A DNA stretch of 64,000 nt from Boletus sp. NGJ. Taxonomy: Eukaryota; Basidiomycota; Agaricomycetes; Boletales; Boletaceae. This document shows positions 22,964 to 34,600 of this stretch, in pieces. The position numbers were made by a program, and so were the translations under genes. Under the pieces are notes generated by a model. That model searched no databases, had not been told where the DNA came from, and saw only the letters and a program-made list of their open reading frames with translations. Numbering within the stretch: position 1 is the stretch's first letter; the number at the start of each line of letters is the position of its first letter. The stretch spans positions 372,001 through 436,000 of the forward strand of contig JAGTXK010000005.1 in the NCBI GenBank assembly GCA_019096195.1. The letters run 5' to 3'.

Positions 22964-24929
22964 ATGGCCTGTGGCTCATCCTTTTCCCGCCATCGCGCAG
23001 ATCCCACCACTTCCTCTCTTACGGTACCGCAAGCTCGGACTGTTATCGAGTACAGAAAAGACGGTGCGGTATCCAGGATGCGCTCGCACAAAGGCAATAT
23101 ACCCGTCCTTCCCCAAACGAAACTCTGCCCACACTGTCCTGCGAAATTCACCCGCACTACCCATCTCAATCGCCACTTGCGTACCCGTGAGTCTTGATGT
23201 TTCCCAATTCGGGAGTATAGAGACCGAAGCTTAGCGCACGAACCATGCAGACACGGGAGACAGGTCCCATCGGTGCGATGTGAGCGTCTGCAAAAATATC
23301 TTTTCGATCCTGCGTGTTGATGACTGAACCCTAACAGACCTGCGATGCGCAGTTCACCCGCAGCGATTTGTTGACGCGACATAAGAAAACATGTGGTGAT
23401 TCGTGAGTGTCTTTTTCTTTTTCTTTACTCGGTTATCTCCTCCCCTCTGTCCTGTGCGTGCCCCGTTCTCGCTACTCGATCTCACCCGTGATTCCAGGTC
23501 CCATGCTAACCGCACGAGGCGACGGTCTTGTCAGGCCTGTGCCGACTCAAAAGTGAAGTGTGATTTACAGCGGCCATGCAGCAAATGCCAGGCACGTGGG
23601 AAAGAGTGCGTGTTTGTCATTCGGTGCTCCAGGTCGTCCGTAATGGGTATGGTGCCGACGTTGTCGACCACGACGGTCGAGCGTAGCCCTGATTCCGAAG
23701 ATCGGGCGCCAGTGTTGATCCCTACGACTCCTCACCCTGCTGCTTCCCCATCTCCGAAGTCATACATCCCCGCGGATCATTTGCCAATCGATCAACAGAC
23801 CGAGGCTGACTGCCACTGGGCAGTCGCACCATCCGGGGCCAGCTCGGACGTGGTATCTGTGCCTTCTCCCTCAGAGCGTTTCTGTTCTGGCGCGGCGAGT
23901 GATACAAGTTCGTCGGACTCCATCCCATCCCAAAATTCCTTTTCGACACTCTTTTCAGGAGATCTCCTCGATCCCTTTCTCGTATACCCAAGCTATAATA
24001 GCGCTTCCGCTTCCTCTCATTCACGCTCGCCAAGTGATCCAGTCATTCCCTCCCCAATTTCCGTCATAGATGACCCAACTTCATTTGCCACTCAAGGCGT
24101 AGAAGGCCAACATCCATTCCATGCTTCTGGAGGATCAGTATATTATACACCGTCGTCTGCTCAACAAGTACAAGACGTAATTCCCAAGGAACATGTCCAT
24201 TTGCAACGTCAACGATATGCACAAGATCACTTTATGCCTTCGTTTCCGGAACCGATCCATAATTTCAAACAACAGAATTTGACCGAGGAACAACATCATT
24301 GTAAGTCTATCCCCGACCCCCGTCGCTCAGGTTTTTTTGAAACCAGTGCCTGATTCACTTGGCGATGGCTGTCAGATGTCTTCGATTTATCACCTGCCCA
24401 CGGCCGGAGCCGTGTCAGAACCGCTGGCCCGTATCAAGCATATGGAAGTGCGAGACGAGCACTACGGGAAAACCACTTCGGCAGTCAGCTTCACCTCACG
24501 TTCGTTGATGCTCTCGACGGTGATTATTGCGGACGAAATTGTGAGACTCGGTTACCGTTCAGTTCATATTCCGTTGACCTACCTTTGCCTAGACGACAAG
24601 TCCACTAGCCAGCCTCGGATGAGCGGAAGTGTTCCCCCCAGCCACCATTGGCCTGCGGTGCCTTTGGAGAACGACGTGTTCGATGCGCTACCGAGGTTTG
24701 GTAAGCTGTGATTTGACCATCTCTGTTCGCACGAAGAAATGGGCTGATCAAATGATGGACAGGCTCAGATGACCAGAAATACCGAGCGACATTGACAGAA
24801 TGTGCCGTAGATGCCTTTCAATGGAATGGGGCGCACATCGCGCGACGTCAGGTGATAGACCCTGCGTGAATACCCTAAAACGCTTAATCTACCTTGCTTT
24901 TGTTTTCCTTCTAGTCACTACTGCTGTAG
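22964..24929 (+). CDS. Fungal transcription factor with two zinc fingers and a Zn2Cys6 cluster, truncated
   Basis: Exons 22964-23186, 23251-23279, 23338-23402, 23498-24300, 24347-24700, 24763-24851 and 24915-24929; 525 aa. A C2H2 finger (C55, C58, H71, H75), a second C-x2-C-x12-H-x3-C finger (C83, C86, H99, C103) and a Zn2Cys6 binuclear cluster (C117-C143: S-C-Q-A-C-A-D-S-K-V-K-C) stand in a row, then a Ser/Pro-rich middle and the start of a conserved C-terminal region (E-C-A-V-D-A-F-Q-W-N-G-A-H-I-A-R-R-Q). This set of DNA-binding modules is a known class of ascomycete and basidiomycete regulators. The family normally continues into the 'fungal-specific transcription factor' middle-homology domain; here a TAG follows S-L-L-L almost at once. 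Without the last intron, translation stops at 24869. DNA binding is probably intact and the regulatory domain lost. Confidence 0.85.
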
Positions 24930-25627
24930 CACAACAACCTACTTAAGTAACACCTTTGGGCATGTCGACGTACCCATATGATTGCCATGTTTCCGTCTCA
25001 CGACATGGACTCTGTCATTCACTTACCTACGACATTCCATGCTTCTGGAACGCTGTACTAGTGGTGGATTCAGAGCTATCCACGGCAGGCAGGCTTGCAA
25101 GCGCGACACGAGTTGACCAACGCACTGAATCTTTGGAGCTAGGGGTTGGACTTACTGGGGGGGGAGGGAGCGAGGGACGCTTGAGAGACATTTTGGCATC
25201 CTGGCAGGACCGCTCAGCTCCCAAGCAACGAGACAGCATAAGTCCTTATATATGCGAACATGTCGGTGGAATACTATTGAAATCGGAGGCAGAGTGGATG
25301 ATTGACTCGTATGATCCGGCGCCGGCGGGGGTTGGACGGACGCAGAGATGTGGAGTTAACATTTATGTAAAATTGAACTAGACTTTTGTGAGTGGGTCAA
25401 TGACTCAATTGCACATGCTAGGACTCGGATGTTGGCACTGCTTGGGCTCATGAATTATGCTGGCAAACGTCGTACCAGAGATGGTGGTTTGAATGAGCAA
25501 AAGGCTTGACGGCTGGCCCTTCTCCCGCGAGCCGCCTCCAAGTCGGGCTCCTTCCTGTTTCGGACACGAGGTGGCTTTTCGTGTGGGCCAGACGATGAAC
25601 TTGAGCATGACCATCTCGTCCTGAGCG
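24930..25627 (+). pseudogene. Possible decayed C-terminal part of the transcription-factor gene
   Basis: Directly after the stop, H-N-N-L-L-K is readable in the same frame. Further on, short protein-like pieces appear in changing frames (M-F-P-S-H near 25000, L-P-T-T-F-H-A-S-G near 25035, R-H-E-L-T-N-A-L near 25115, A-L-L-G-L-M-N-Y-A-G near 25440). Their spacing suits a degraded fungal transcription-factor middle domain, but I cannot align them securely. The alternative is plain intergenic DNA. Confidence 0.35.
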
Positions 25628-26901
25628 ATGCTACCGACACCAGCCCTGAGCTCTTCCCGACGTGGCGCTTTCCACTACAATGCTACAAGCGGTCGCTCAG
25701 CTTCGTTCGACTATCGTGCCGCTCTCCGGTCTCTCGGCTGGCGCTCGAGACTGACCAACCTGAGCGTGTTGCTCTTGGTTGCATTTGGCTGCACATCTTT
25801 CTTGTACAACCTCAGTTTCATCTTCTCTTCTTCGTCGACATATCCGTATTCGTCTGCTGTGGGTTTCGTGGGCTATTCCCCACCAGGCAGCATTCTTGCC
25901 ACGATACGGCGCGACGAGAAGTTGGAACGTTTGTCTCACCTCATTGTCGTACCTGGACACGCAATCTGGTCGGGTTCTAAACAGGATGAGGTTCTCGATG
26001 AAAAACTGTGGACACTCGAAGATTACCAGCGAGGGGGTGGCAGGGTATCTGCGTTCGTCGATCATATCAAACAAGGGTAAGCCGGGTTGCATTCTTTGGC
26101 CACGCGTGCGTGACAACCTCGAGCTCGAGCTCGGGGTAAGAGCTGACGTTTGAACGTTACAAGAGTACTCCTTGCGTTGGAAGACAAAAATTCTTTACTT
26201 GTGTTCAGTGGGTAAGGGCTCGTTGAACACGTTTATCTTTGATCGAACGCTAACTCATCTGATGATCTCCGCAGTGGTCAAACTAGGCTTCAATCGACGA
26301 CAACTGAGGCAGAGTCATACATGCGACTGGCACTGAGCGTAAATCTATTTCGCACCACCGCGACTACTGGTACCAGTACCCCATTTTCTCGGGCCACGAC
26401 GGAAACGTATGCCCTCGATTCGTATCAAAACATATTGTTTTCCATCGCACGGTTTCATGAGGTCACTGGAAGATACCCATCGCAAATTACCGTGGTTGGC
26501 TACGAGATGAAGCGGCGACGGTTCGAAGAACTACATCGAGCGGCAATTAGATTCCCTGCCCCGCTATTTGAGTATATTGGCCTGGAACCTCCCGCTACAG
26601 ATGATGAAGCCATCACGGCTCGTGAAGGGGAGGTAAGGGTCGAACGCGGGCATCTTAGGATTCACACTAATTCCGACGATACCGCGATCCCATATAGCTC
26701 AGCAACGGTTATTTGCCATATACCCTTGACATATATGGCTGTCACGACTTCCTCCTTTCCAAGAGGCGGAGCAGGAATCCATTCATACGATTTCATTCCT
26801 ACCACGCATCCGCGCCGGAATTGCGTGGTTTGCTAGAGTGGTGTCCGGACGATCCAAAACAAATCTACCAGGGTCCTCTACCGTGGGAGGTGTTTGAGTG
26901 A
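25628..26901 (+). CDS. DUF218-domain membrane protein
   Basis: Four exons: 25628-26076, 26164-26211, 26275-26632 and 26698-26901; 352 aa with consistent phases. A basic N-terminus is followed by one hydrophobic segment (about 42-66), which suggests a signal-anchor type II membrane protein. The DUF218 domain starts at H-L-I-V-V-P-G-H-A-I-W (about 98-108) and includes S-L-L-V-F-S-G-G-Q-T-R (about 160-170), T-E-T-Y-A-L-D-S-Y-Q-N, V-V-G-Y-E-M-K-R-R-R-F and a C-terminal R-F-H-S-Y block. DUF218 proteins include bacterial YdcF/SanA, linked to envelope functions; the fungal branch has no settled role. Family fit is strong, function unknown. The ATG at 25628 is the first in frame. Confidence 0.88.
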
Positions 26902-27489
26902 TGTGGCAAGAACTCCTTCACGACGTACCGGCTCATACATAGACAATGCCGCATCCCAATAAACGTAATTTATTTGCAGGTCGCATAGCGCTGCATGGCG
27001 TGCGCGGCGTGCGCCATGTGGAACTGTGAAGAACTTTGGGTTTGACAGGGTCCTGTGGACAAGGTTTCACGCCGCATCAAGTCGTATCCGGATTTGGGCA
27101 GCCGGGCTATTGAACCGAATGTCGGCCAGGCGAGGTACAGAGCATGTCGCAAACATGTCTATGGGCTGTGTAAGAAATCAGAATTGGTGGTTATGCTGAC
27201 GTGTGACTACTGACTACAGCCGGAGGCACTAGCCTTGTCACAGTGATGTCCATCGGCGCGGATCCCCGAAGTGCGCCTTTCCTTCATCTCACGGGCACCA
27301 TGTAGGACGTTCTGCGCCATGCCAGGGACTGTGCGCGCCAACGTCCTGGTGCTGAAGCTTCCTAGTAAGCTCTCGTCCCTTGCGCAGCTGTCTGGCTTGC
27401 CTCCCTCCATATCTGGACGTTGGTAGAAAATGTGCCACCTATGAATGACTTCTATTTCCACCACGGCGCGTAGCTTGATGCCCTGAGAC
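26902..27489. other. No gene seen
   Basis: Spacer after the DUF218 gene. Short frames only. Confidence 0.5.
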
Positions 27490-28564
27490 AGGCTTGCTGC
27501 TGCAGGATTACCTGTTGTCATTTCTCAACCCTCTCGACCAGGGGAATTGCCTGGCCATCCCATTCATCTCCGGTTCTGTGAAGACGAATTTCCAAGGGGA
27601 GAGGAGGTTAGGGTGGTCTCCTGTCTTGCAGACCGCCATCGATCTGTCTCTAGAAGCGGTCCACACCTTCATTATGATGACAGATACGCATGGAAGCAAC
27701 CGAAAGTGAGGGGACAAGGCGTCAGTACCTCTGGTTCCAGTAATTTCCTCATCAATAGTACTGGGATATGGATATTCCGCGGTCGCCTTGAGACTTCCTT
27801 GTGGTCAACCACTGTCGGACGTTTGACGCTGTGGCTTCTTCAATTAATGGAACCTGTCACCCTTGAACCTGAACTGAATGGCGCATTCCCGCTCGGATTT
27901 CCAACCGACCGGAGAGGAAAAAATTGTTCGCGTTAGCCAGATCGTTGCCATTCATTCATCATCCATTGTGCGTTCCCAGGACTTGGGTTGAGGCGCGGAG
28001 AGGTCAGACGTGTTTATTTCACCATCGACGTTGATGGCACGGAAATGAAGAAAACAAAGAAACAAATTTTTTCCTACATTGTCAACCCAGGACTACGCAA
28101 CGTTCGAGGACGAGTCCACCCAGATCGGGCCAAAGAGGAGATTCCCCTTGACAGACGGGAACTTCACTGGGAGGGGCCACGGTATATCCTCGTTCAGTTC
28201 CGTGTGTCGTTCGACGAGCTCCACCATTGGTGATTACCACCCGTGCACATGGTCGATACCCAACAAAGATCCAGCCGGATTTGGTCCGCGTGGGCGGTGC
28301 AGCGTGCCGCACACCGGAAGGCTGCTGGCACGTCGGGAACGGAGACCCGGCTCGTCGGATCTCGCCCCTTACAAAAAAAGGGGCGAATATGCCTTTTGCG
28401 TGTATAACACGCACTGGCACGGCTCCTTGTGCTGCGGTTCCATGGATGGTCGTGGAGTCCATGCGTCTTTTTCTGTTCGAATGCCGAAGGTCATGGGCTG
28501 CGCAGAACGTTGTTCCCGCCTACCGTGCTCGTCTCTTTGTCCGTCGTGGACCCGCCTGAATTGA
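27490..28564 (+). pseudogene. Unrecognised probable gene or decayed gene
   Basis: Protein-like stretches on the + strand point to a real coding history: P-G-H-P-I-H-L-R-F-C-E-D-E-F (27548-27589), a short GT-AG gap candidate near 27606-27630, D-D-R-Y-A-W-K-Q-P-K-V-R-G-Q-G near 27675-27718, S-S-N-F-L-I-N-S-T-G-I-W-I-F-R-G near 27740-27785, F-L-V-V-N-H-C-R-T-F-D in another frame near 27795-27830, and D-Y-A-T-F-E-D-E-S-T-Q-I-G-P-K-R-R-F near 28090-28145. No known domain was recognised. The frame changes are not all explained by plausible introns, so I list it as possibly broken. Nothing can be said of its function. Confidence 0.35.
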
Positions 28565-29895
28565 AAGTCAAACTAGCGTTGGGAGGATATCGAGCCTGAT
28601 TACCAGAGAAATAGTCGGATCGAACACCCTATTCACGGTGACCATGAAAAATGAGAGTCTTGGCGGTTGAATGACTAGTCTTCGATGCGCCTTCGATCGT
28701 GCTTTTCCTCCGACGCATGGTCAATATCCCCGGAGGAACATGTACCCCAAAGGTTGTAGGGAAGTTCTAGGACATAGATGGGTCAGCAGTACGTGAGCAT
28801 GTCACCTCGATCGTCTCACCTCCTTGCCCACCAACGCGCCAGGGAGAAAAAGTACTGGTGGTAAATATAGTAAGCGCGGAGTTGTGCAGCGAGATGTGGA
28901 TTGGGGATAGCCTGAACAGTGAACAATTCTAACGTCTGGCCTACCTTGTCCCTGAAGCTGAGATGGCCCTCCTAGATCGCCTGTGCGTGTCGAATATTCC
29001 ATTTGATACCACTAAGCGGAAGGATGGGCGAATGGTCCAATGTAGGGAACACAAGACCCAACCTCTCACATGGTTCTGAGTCATCCTTCGCTTCCCGATT
29101 ATCTTGTGATCAACCTCGCTTGATCTGGATTTATGTGCTAATAAGAAAATGGGCGGCGTTAGGATAGGACTTCGATAACGACATCAACTTCTATGACATC
29201 CTTCTTTACTCCTTTGTAAGTAGCATTAACTGGAATCGCGACAGACAGAAGAGTCGAAAAACAAAACAGTTATTAGGTTCTATACGTCAACTTGTACATA
29301 TGACAATGCGTCCGATTAGTAAAGCGAGGTTTACGCCGCTGGTCTCGTCCCCGTTTAATGTGGAGTAGGTGCGCCCCGATGGCTGGATAGACCTTGGAAA
29401 TCAGAAGGGTATGGAGTTTACGAGCACGCCGGCTGAGTTATTCTTCTAATTTGGTGCCCGCTGCACCTTCGCATCTTCTTAATGACGGGTTCCACCGCGA
29501 CCTTATGGCAATAAGGAGAGTCTCGACTCTGGATCAGCAGTCGAGGTTCTGGCGTTAAAATTTTCCGGAGTTAGACGAAGGTTTGTTGAATGGTTTGCGC
29601 CGACAACTTCGACAAAGGCGCTCAGAAGGTGAGGTAATTGACTTAAGCGAGAGAGGTAATGGTTTGGAGTAGTCAGGAGTAAGAAAGCGAGGAACGGGGG
29701 GGACGAAGAGCCCGCGAATGTTTGCATAAGGACAATAGACGACGGCCACCTTGAGTTCGGGTTTTGTGCGCAAACGTGTTCTCGATTATTCATCTAGATT
29801 GTGTACCTTTCCACCATCAGAGTTGCGGGGAAGAGCATCCAGGATCCAGGCTCGAGGGCCAACTAAAGCTCTGTTCATGAATCGGATAGTGACGT
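28565..29895. other. No gene seen
   Basis: About 1.3 kb without domain, splice or repeat signal. Confidence 0.5.
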
Positions 29896-29959
29896 GTGCA
29901 CTGCATGCGACATTGTATGACTTACCCAGTGGCTAACTGCTGGCAGCATCATTCCGTTC

Positions 29960-30465
29960 TGGGTTGTGGAAGCACTATGGCCACAGAGAGCGACTGCGAG
30001 GTGGAGTTATATGTGTCGTCGATAAGAGGGAAACCCTATCACGATGGTTGTCATCCACTTGGTAAGCCAATCGCTGGTACGCTGACACTAGCACAGAAAA
30101 CTTACATACCACGTGAGAGCATAGTACTGGAAATATTAGTTGCGGTGATCCTTCCAAATTTTAGCCGCTTCACTCTCTCTTGGAAATTTAGGACTGCAAC
30201 CTACTATCCACTACCTGTCCACACCCTTGGTAAGTTACGATGCTTTTGCTTTTGTTCACAAGTTAACTTACTTGTGTGGCTGTGCAAACCGTTAGTTTTG
30301 TCGGAAGGCGGACATTGTTTTGAGAGAAACCTGAGCTGGCATGCCCTAATAATCATTCCTCAAGTTTGGGGAATGGTTCTTCAAAATTACTTGGAAAGTT
30401 GGACGAGTGGCAAGAAGTTTTGTTGTCATGGCCCGGCACGCGCGTTTTTACTGGCAGGGTGCTGA
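29960..30465 (+). other. Unrecognised open frame, doubtful gene
   Basis: A 189-codon frame (29896-30465) begins with GTG; a first plausible ATG within it (M-A-T-E-S-D-C-E-V-E-L) is near 29978. The part P-L-G-K-P-I-A-G-T-L-T-L-A reads like real protein, and GT-AG pairs exist inside (for example a donor at about 30231). No family was recognised and no start is compelling. It may be a remnant exon. Confidence 0.25.
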
Positions 30466-30774
30466 CGTAATTGTCTCGTTCGGAGCGAAGTTGCTACTTC
30501 ATCTCGGCAAGTTGGCTTAGGTTCAACGGCCAGTTAGGTCCTAACCCGAGTTTGAAATCTAGAGCACGGTCCGCACGGTCCGACGCAAAAAAATCAGGGA
30601 TTGTGTTGTAGATAGTGAAGCTCCCTACGAATTAATTTTAATAATTGTTTTTTCTTTATTTTTATTTTTAGACCCCTCATATGAAGAAGAGTAAAACGAC
30701 GCGGACTTAGAAAACGTGTAGCTAAGTGTAATATCATTTGAATCTTTGAGCATATTTGCTTAGAACCTAACTTC
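30466..30774. other. Promoter side of the helicase gene
   Basis: No coding signal. A T/A-rich stretch (about 30630-30670) lies upstream of the helicase start. Confidence 0.5.
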
Positions 30775-32856
30775 ATGATGACTTCTACCCTGTTTCGGAC
30801 AGCAGTTTTTCCTTCGCGAACGTGTTGTCCGTCGCGCTGTATTCACACATCTTCTGCGTTACTGGTGGGAGGTATGAGAATAACGAGGAAGAGCAGCGTG
30901 AAGGCTGGTGAGCATCTTGAACTAACTCTGAGTCGACTATGTGTTCTCGCACTCATATGAATGTGTATAGTTCCTTCATCGAAAAACTGTCTCGCACAGT
31001 CATTGCAACCCACAGGCAGAGCCAAGAAGCTCGGGTCGCTGCACGTCGCCTCCCCATCGCGTCCGTCCTTTACGCGAGATATCGCTCCCCATAGTGGTAA
31101 ACCGCCGAAGCGACTGACTTCGCAGCGCTCGAAGCCTTTAGAGGAGCAGTTCGACCTTTCTACGCCACCCCTCTCAACACATCTTCCAAGCGATTTCGCC
31201 TCACCCCCATTACTTCCCGGTCTATTGCAGAGCGTCAAGGAGACATTGGGACAAGATGCCACGCCAACTGCGATCCAGGCGCTTTGTTTGAAACACCTGA
31301 TGAAAGAGCCGGATGCAGGGTCGAATTGGAAGGAGTATCTGCTTGCGAGTGAGACGGGATCCGGCAAGTCGATGGCGTACCTTTTGCCACTCCTTCAGGA
31401 TCTGAAACGCACCGAGCACATACGTTCTGGCACTTTGCGCGAATCATCGTCGCGACCGCACAACCCCCGTGCTTTGATACTGGCACCGACTCACGAACTT
31501 TCGCGACAACTAGCAGGGTTTGCAAAGAGGCTGTCCCACATCATCAAGCTTCGTATACTGTGTGCCTCTCGAGCGAATACGCAAACTACCGCCAAGAACA
31601 ATGGAACTGCCTCCAAGATGAAGATGACTATGGGTGTCGTATTCGATAACAGCAACACGGGTGACGTGACGGTTGGTAGCGGAGGTCGTTCGTCTCATGA
31701 AGTCGATGTACTTGTCGGAACCCCCATGAAGCTCTTGGAACTCGAGAAAGGCAAAGGCTGGAATTGGGAACAAAGGGCACATGAAAAAGCATTAAGAGTT
31801 GGATCAAAAAAGGCCGAAGATCCTGCTGCTGCGCAAAAGCACGCCGCATCAATACGGAAGTTCTGGGTAGACGAACCCGAAATGGGCCTGGAAAACGTCG
31901 AATGGGTCATCGTTGATGAAGCAGACGTTCTGTTTGGTATGTTCAATACTCCTCACTCTGCACATTCCACCTGAATTATTGAACGCTTAGATCTCGACTT
32001 CGAGGCGTCAACACGTCAGTTGCTAGCGGACATCGCTGCGGCAAAGGGACATCCTGTTTCCGTTCTCCCTATATCCCCCGTCTCACTCAATGGGTCGCGG
32101 CCGACTCCCGGTTCCCCGCAGCCAATATCGTACCCCTTCCATCTGCTGCTCACCAGCGCTACCATTCCGAATTCCCTTAGTAATTATCTGTCTACCCATC
32201 ATCCCGCATTAATTCGTCTTGCGTCCCCAAAACTACACCGCCTACCTAGCGCCCTGCGAACAGAGCATGCTAAATGGACGGGCGGGAACAAGGATGCAGA
32301 TATTGAACGCCGCATTCGGCGCGTATGGGCTGAGGATGCTCTCACGCATGCTAAGCGTGCTCTCCCGGCTGGCAGGCCGGTCATGCTTTCCAAAATCATC
32401 GTATTCTGTAACAAGAAAACCAAAGTGGAGCAGCTCACGACATTCCTCGGTACCCGTGGTGTTGCTTGTGTCGCGCTAACGGGAGACGCGGATGCTCGCA
32501 AGAGAGGAAACAATCACCATTTGGATGGGTTCTTGAAGTCGAGCGATTCCTCCCATACGACATCAGGCTCTCGATTGTCCAAGCCTCCAGTTTCGAAAGC
32601 TAGCCTTTCGAATCCTGCGACCACCCCTCATGTTCTTGTCACGACCTCACTCCTCTCGCGAGGCCTCGACTTTAGCCCTGAGATCAAGCATGTTTTCATT
32701 GTGGACGAACCGCGGAACATGATTGATTTCCTACATCGCGCCGGGAGAGCGGGCCGTGCCGGAGAATCTGGGAAGGTCGTCGTGTTCGGGCGCGCAGAAG
32801 GACGTGGTAGCGGTCGGACGGAAGAAATGCGGAAGAAGATTAGCGCGGTGGCATAG
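30775..32856 (+). CDS. MRH4: Mitochondrial DEAD-box RNA helicase, MRH4 type
   Basis: Three exons: 30775-30907, 30971-31936 and 31991-32856; 654 aa with fitting phases. A basic, serine-rich N-terminus without acidic residues (about 1-45) suggests mitochondrial import. Helicase motifs in order: T-A-I-Q before motif I; Walker A A-S-E-T-G-S-G-K-S (about 170-178); P-T-H-E-L-S-R-Q (Ia); V-G-T-P-M-K (Ib variant); D-E-A-D near 359; S-A-T near 421; S-R-G-L-D-F near 590; H-R-A-G-R-A-G-R near 614. The long insertion between Ia and Ib and the P-M-K ending fit MRH4, which in yeast assists assembly of the mitochondrial large ribosomal subunit. MRH4 orthology is inferred from this pattern. It is the last recognisable host gene before the transposon block. 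Confidence 0.88.
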
Positions 32857-33574
32857 ACTCATAGATCCTAGTTAATCTTGGTATGAACACCATGCTAATA
32901 ATGCACCCCTACTGTTGATGTGAATTGTCTTTGGTTGTGGAAGACTAATATCTTGTATGGGTTTCTGATGGCTGTTAGGATGTCACAGTGCTGGGCTGGA
33001 GCAATACTTGTTGTAGGAAAGCCCTGTGGCATTCTTGTCCCACAGTATGTCACTAAAACAATGTAATCATCTCACTGCAGGCATTGGCCAGGAAGAATTC
33101 CTGAACCCAAATGGTCCAGGTCTGTTTTTTGAATTGTACTAAATTGAGATAGAATTTTTCCCTGTCATCAGAACTACTTGGATTGTCCCTGATATGAATA
33201 TCATCTAAAATGATTTATTTGTATATGACTGCACATTCTAAAATAGTAATGTGTTGGGATACCACTACTTCCTGCCTAGTATAAGGTACCTATGGTTCAT
33301 AGTGATGTTAAGGGCCTGGCTTAGCCTGAAGGCCCTGGCTTGGCTTGGGCCTAGGCCAGGGCTTTTCATATGTAAAGTCAAAATAATAACTTTGATCATT
33401 TATACCACAATAGCAATCATATCTCTACATCTGAATCATCTAAAGGCTTCAAAACCCAATCCAAATCCTCTACTTCTTTTTCTTTTTTCTTTCCCTTTTC
33501 CTTATCTACTATTTGTTTATTTTTCTTCCTCATTCTCTTCCTCTTCTATTGCTCGCTCCAAGGCAGGATGAACC
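32857..33574. other. Transition into AT-rich transposon DNA; no gene seen
   Basis: Composition changes within a few hundred bases of the helicase stop. A GC-rich cluster of repeated ggccctggct-type words at about 33309-33365 looks like the terminus of a transposon, perhaps of the hAT remnant that follows, but no matching second end was found. Confidence 0.4.
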
Positions 33575-34600
33575 TGGCTCACAAAAGATAAGATCATAAT
33601 TATACATCATGTGCAATATTTGAATGGCTTTTACAATATCTTCCTTTTAAGTGGTTGTGACACTTGGTAAGAGTCAGTGCAGCTGTAGAAAAGGCTCACT
33701 CACTGGACACTGAAGTGGCCATGATTGCAAGGTAGTCATGAACCAGTGATGCCTAAATAGGATGCTGCTGAGCATTGATCTAAAAGGACTTGGTAACTTC
33801 AAATTGATATAATACTTACCCCCCACCATTTGACTACTGACATCTTCTCAGGAAGAGTATAGATGGAATGAAGATAGAAGTTGAACTCTTTCATCCAAGG
33901 AGACTGAGGATCAATTCCAACACTCTTTTTAGCTAACTCATTATCATCACTAGAAAGCTCTCTGAGAAGCCTCCCAAGTTTCCCCTTCTTCTGCTTGGTG
34001 GTAGGTAAAGGACACTCCTTACCATATAGCTTGTTGAAGCACTTCTAAAACTATAAGTATGTTAAATATTTTAAATAAAATATACCAACTTCTCTGCTTT
34101 CCTCATAACATCTTTATACAGCTCTTGGCCCTGACACTTCTTGAAATATCTATTTTTCAAAGTAGGATCAAGCACTACAATGTATATGTGATAGATTTAA
34201 AAATTATAAAAGACTTATATATACTGTAGTCATGGTAAAGGCATCAGAACCTACTGTATGCTTATAATACTTTGCAATCTTGGCAAGAGCTACATATAGG
34301 CCATCCTGGAAGGCATAATACTTATAAGATTCAGAGCAAGTAGTCCAAGCCTTGTGCAATGCCTCAAGTGTGGGCAGAGCATATTGCAAAATGGAGATAC
34401 CCTCAGAAGAAAAGCTCTGTTGAGCATTATCTGCATGCTTAAAAGAGTTTAGTCATATAATAAATATCTTACAGCCAGGAGCTTGGAAAATAGTCCTAGT
34501 CTGTTCCATTCACCATCTATTAGCTTTAACTGGTCAATCTTCTTCCTCTTGGCCAAGATACCATAGTAGCCTTTAACCCCAGCTCATAGATGGACATGTC
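33575..34600 (-). mobile_element. hAT-family transposase remnant
   Basis: Minus-strand pieces match hAT transposases: the dimerisation motif Y-L-A-I-M-A-T-S-V-S-S-E-stop-A-F-S at about 33680-33750, followed downstream by D-I-V-K-A-I-Q-I-L-H near 33610-33640; V-L-D-P-T-L-K-N-R-Y-F near 34140-34175; and L-P-T-L-E-A-L-H-K-A-W near 34345-34380. The stop inside the dimerisation motif stands where the family has arginine; CGA to TGA explains it and is a CpG transition. Several further stops and frame changes are present. The element is dead, and its ends are not clear. Confidence 0.75.

Noticed and set aside
24956-25381. 141-codon plus-strand frame after the transcription factor
   Set aside because: No recognised domain; other frames in the same stretch hold the protein-like pieces. 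Kept only as part of a possible decayed tail.
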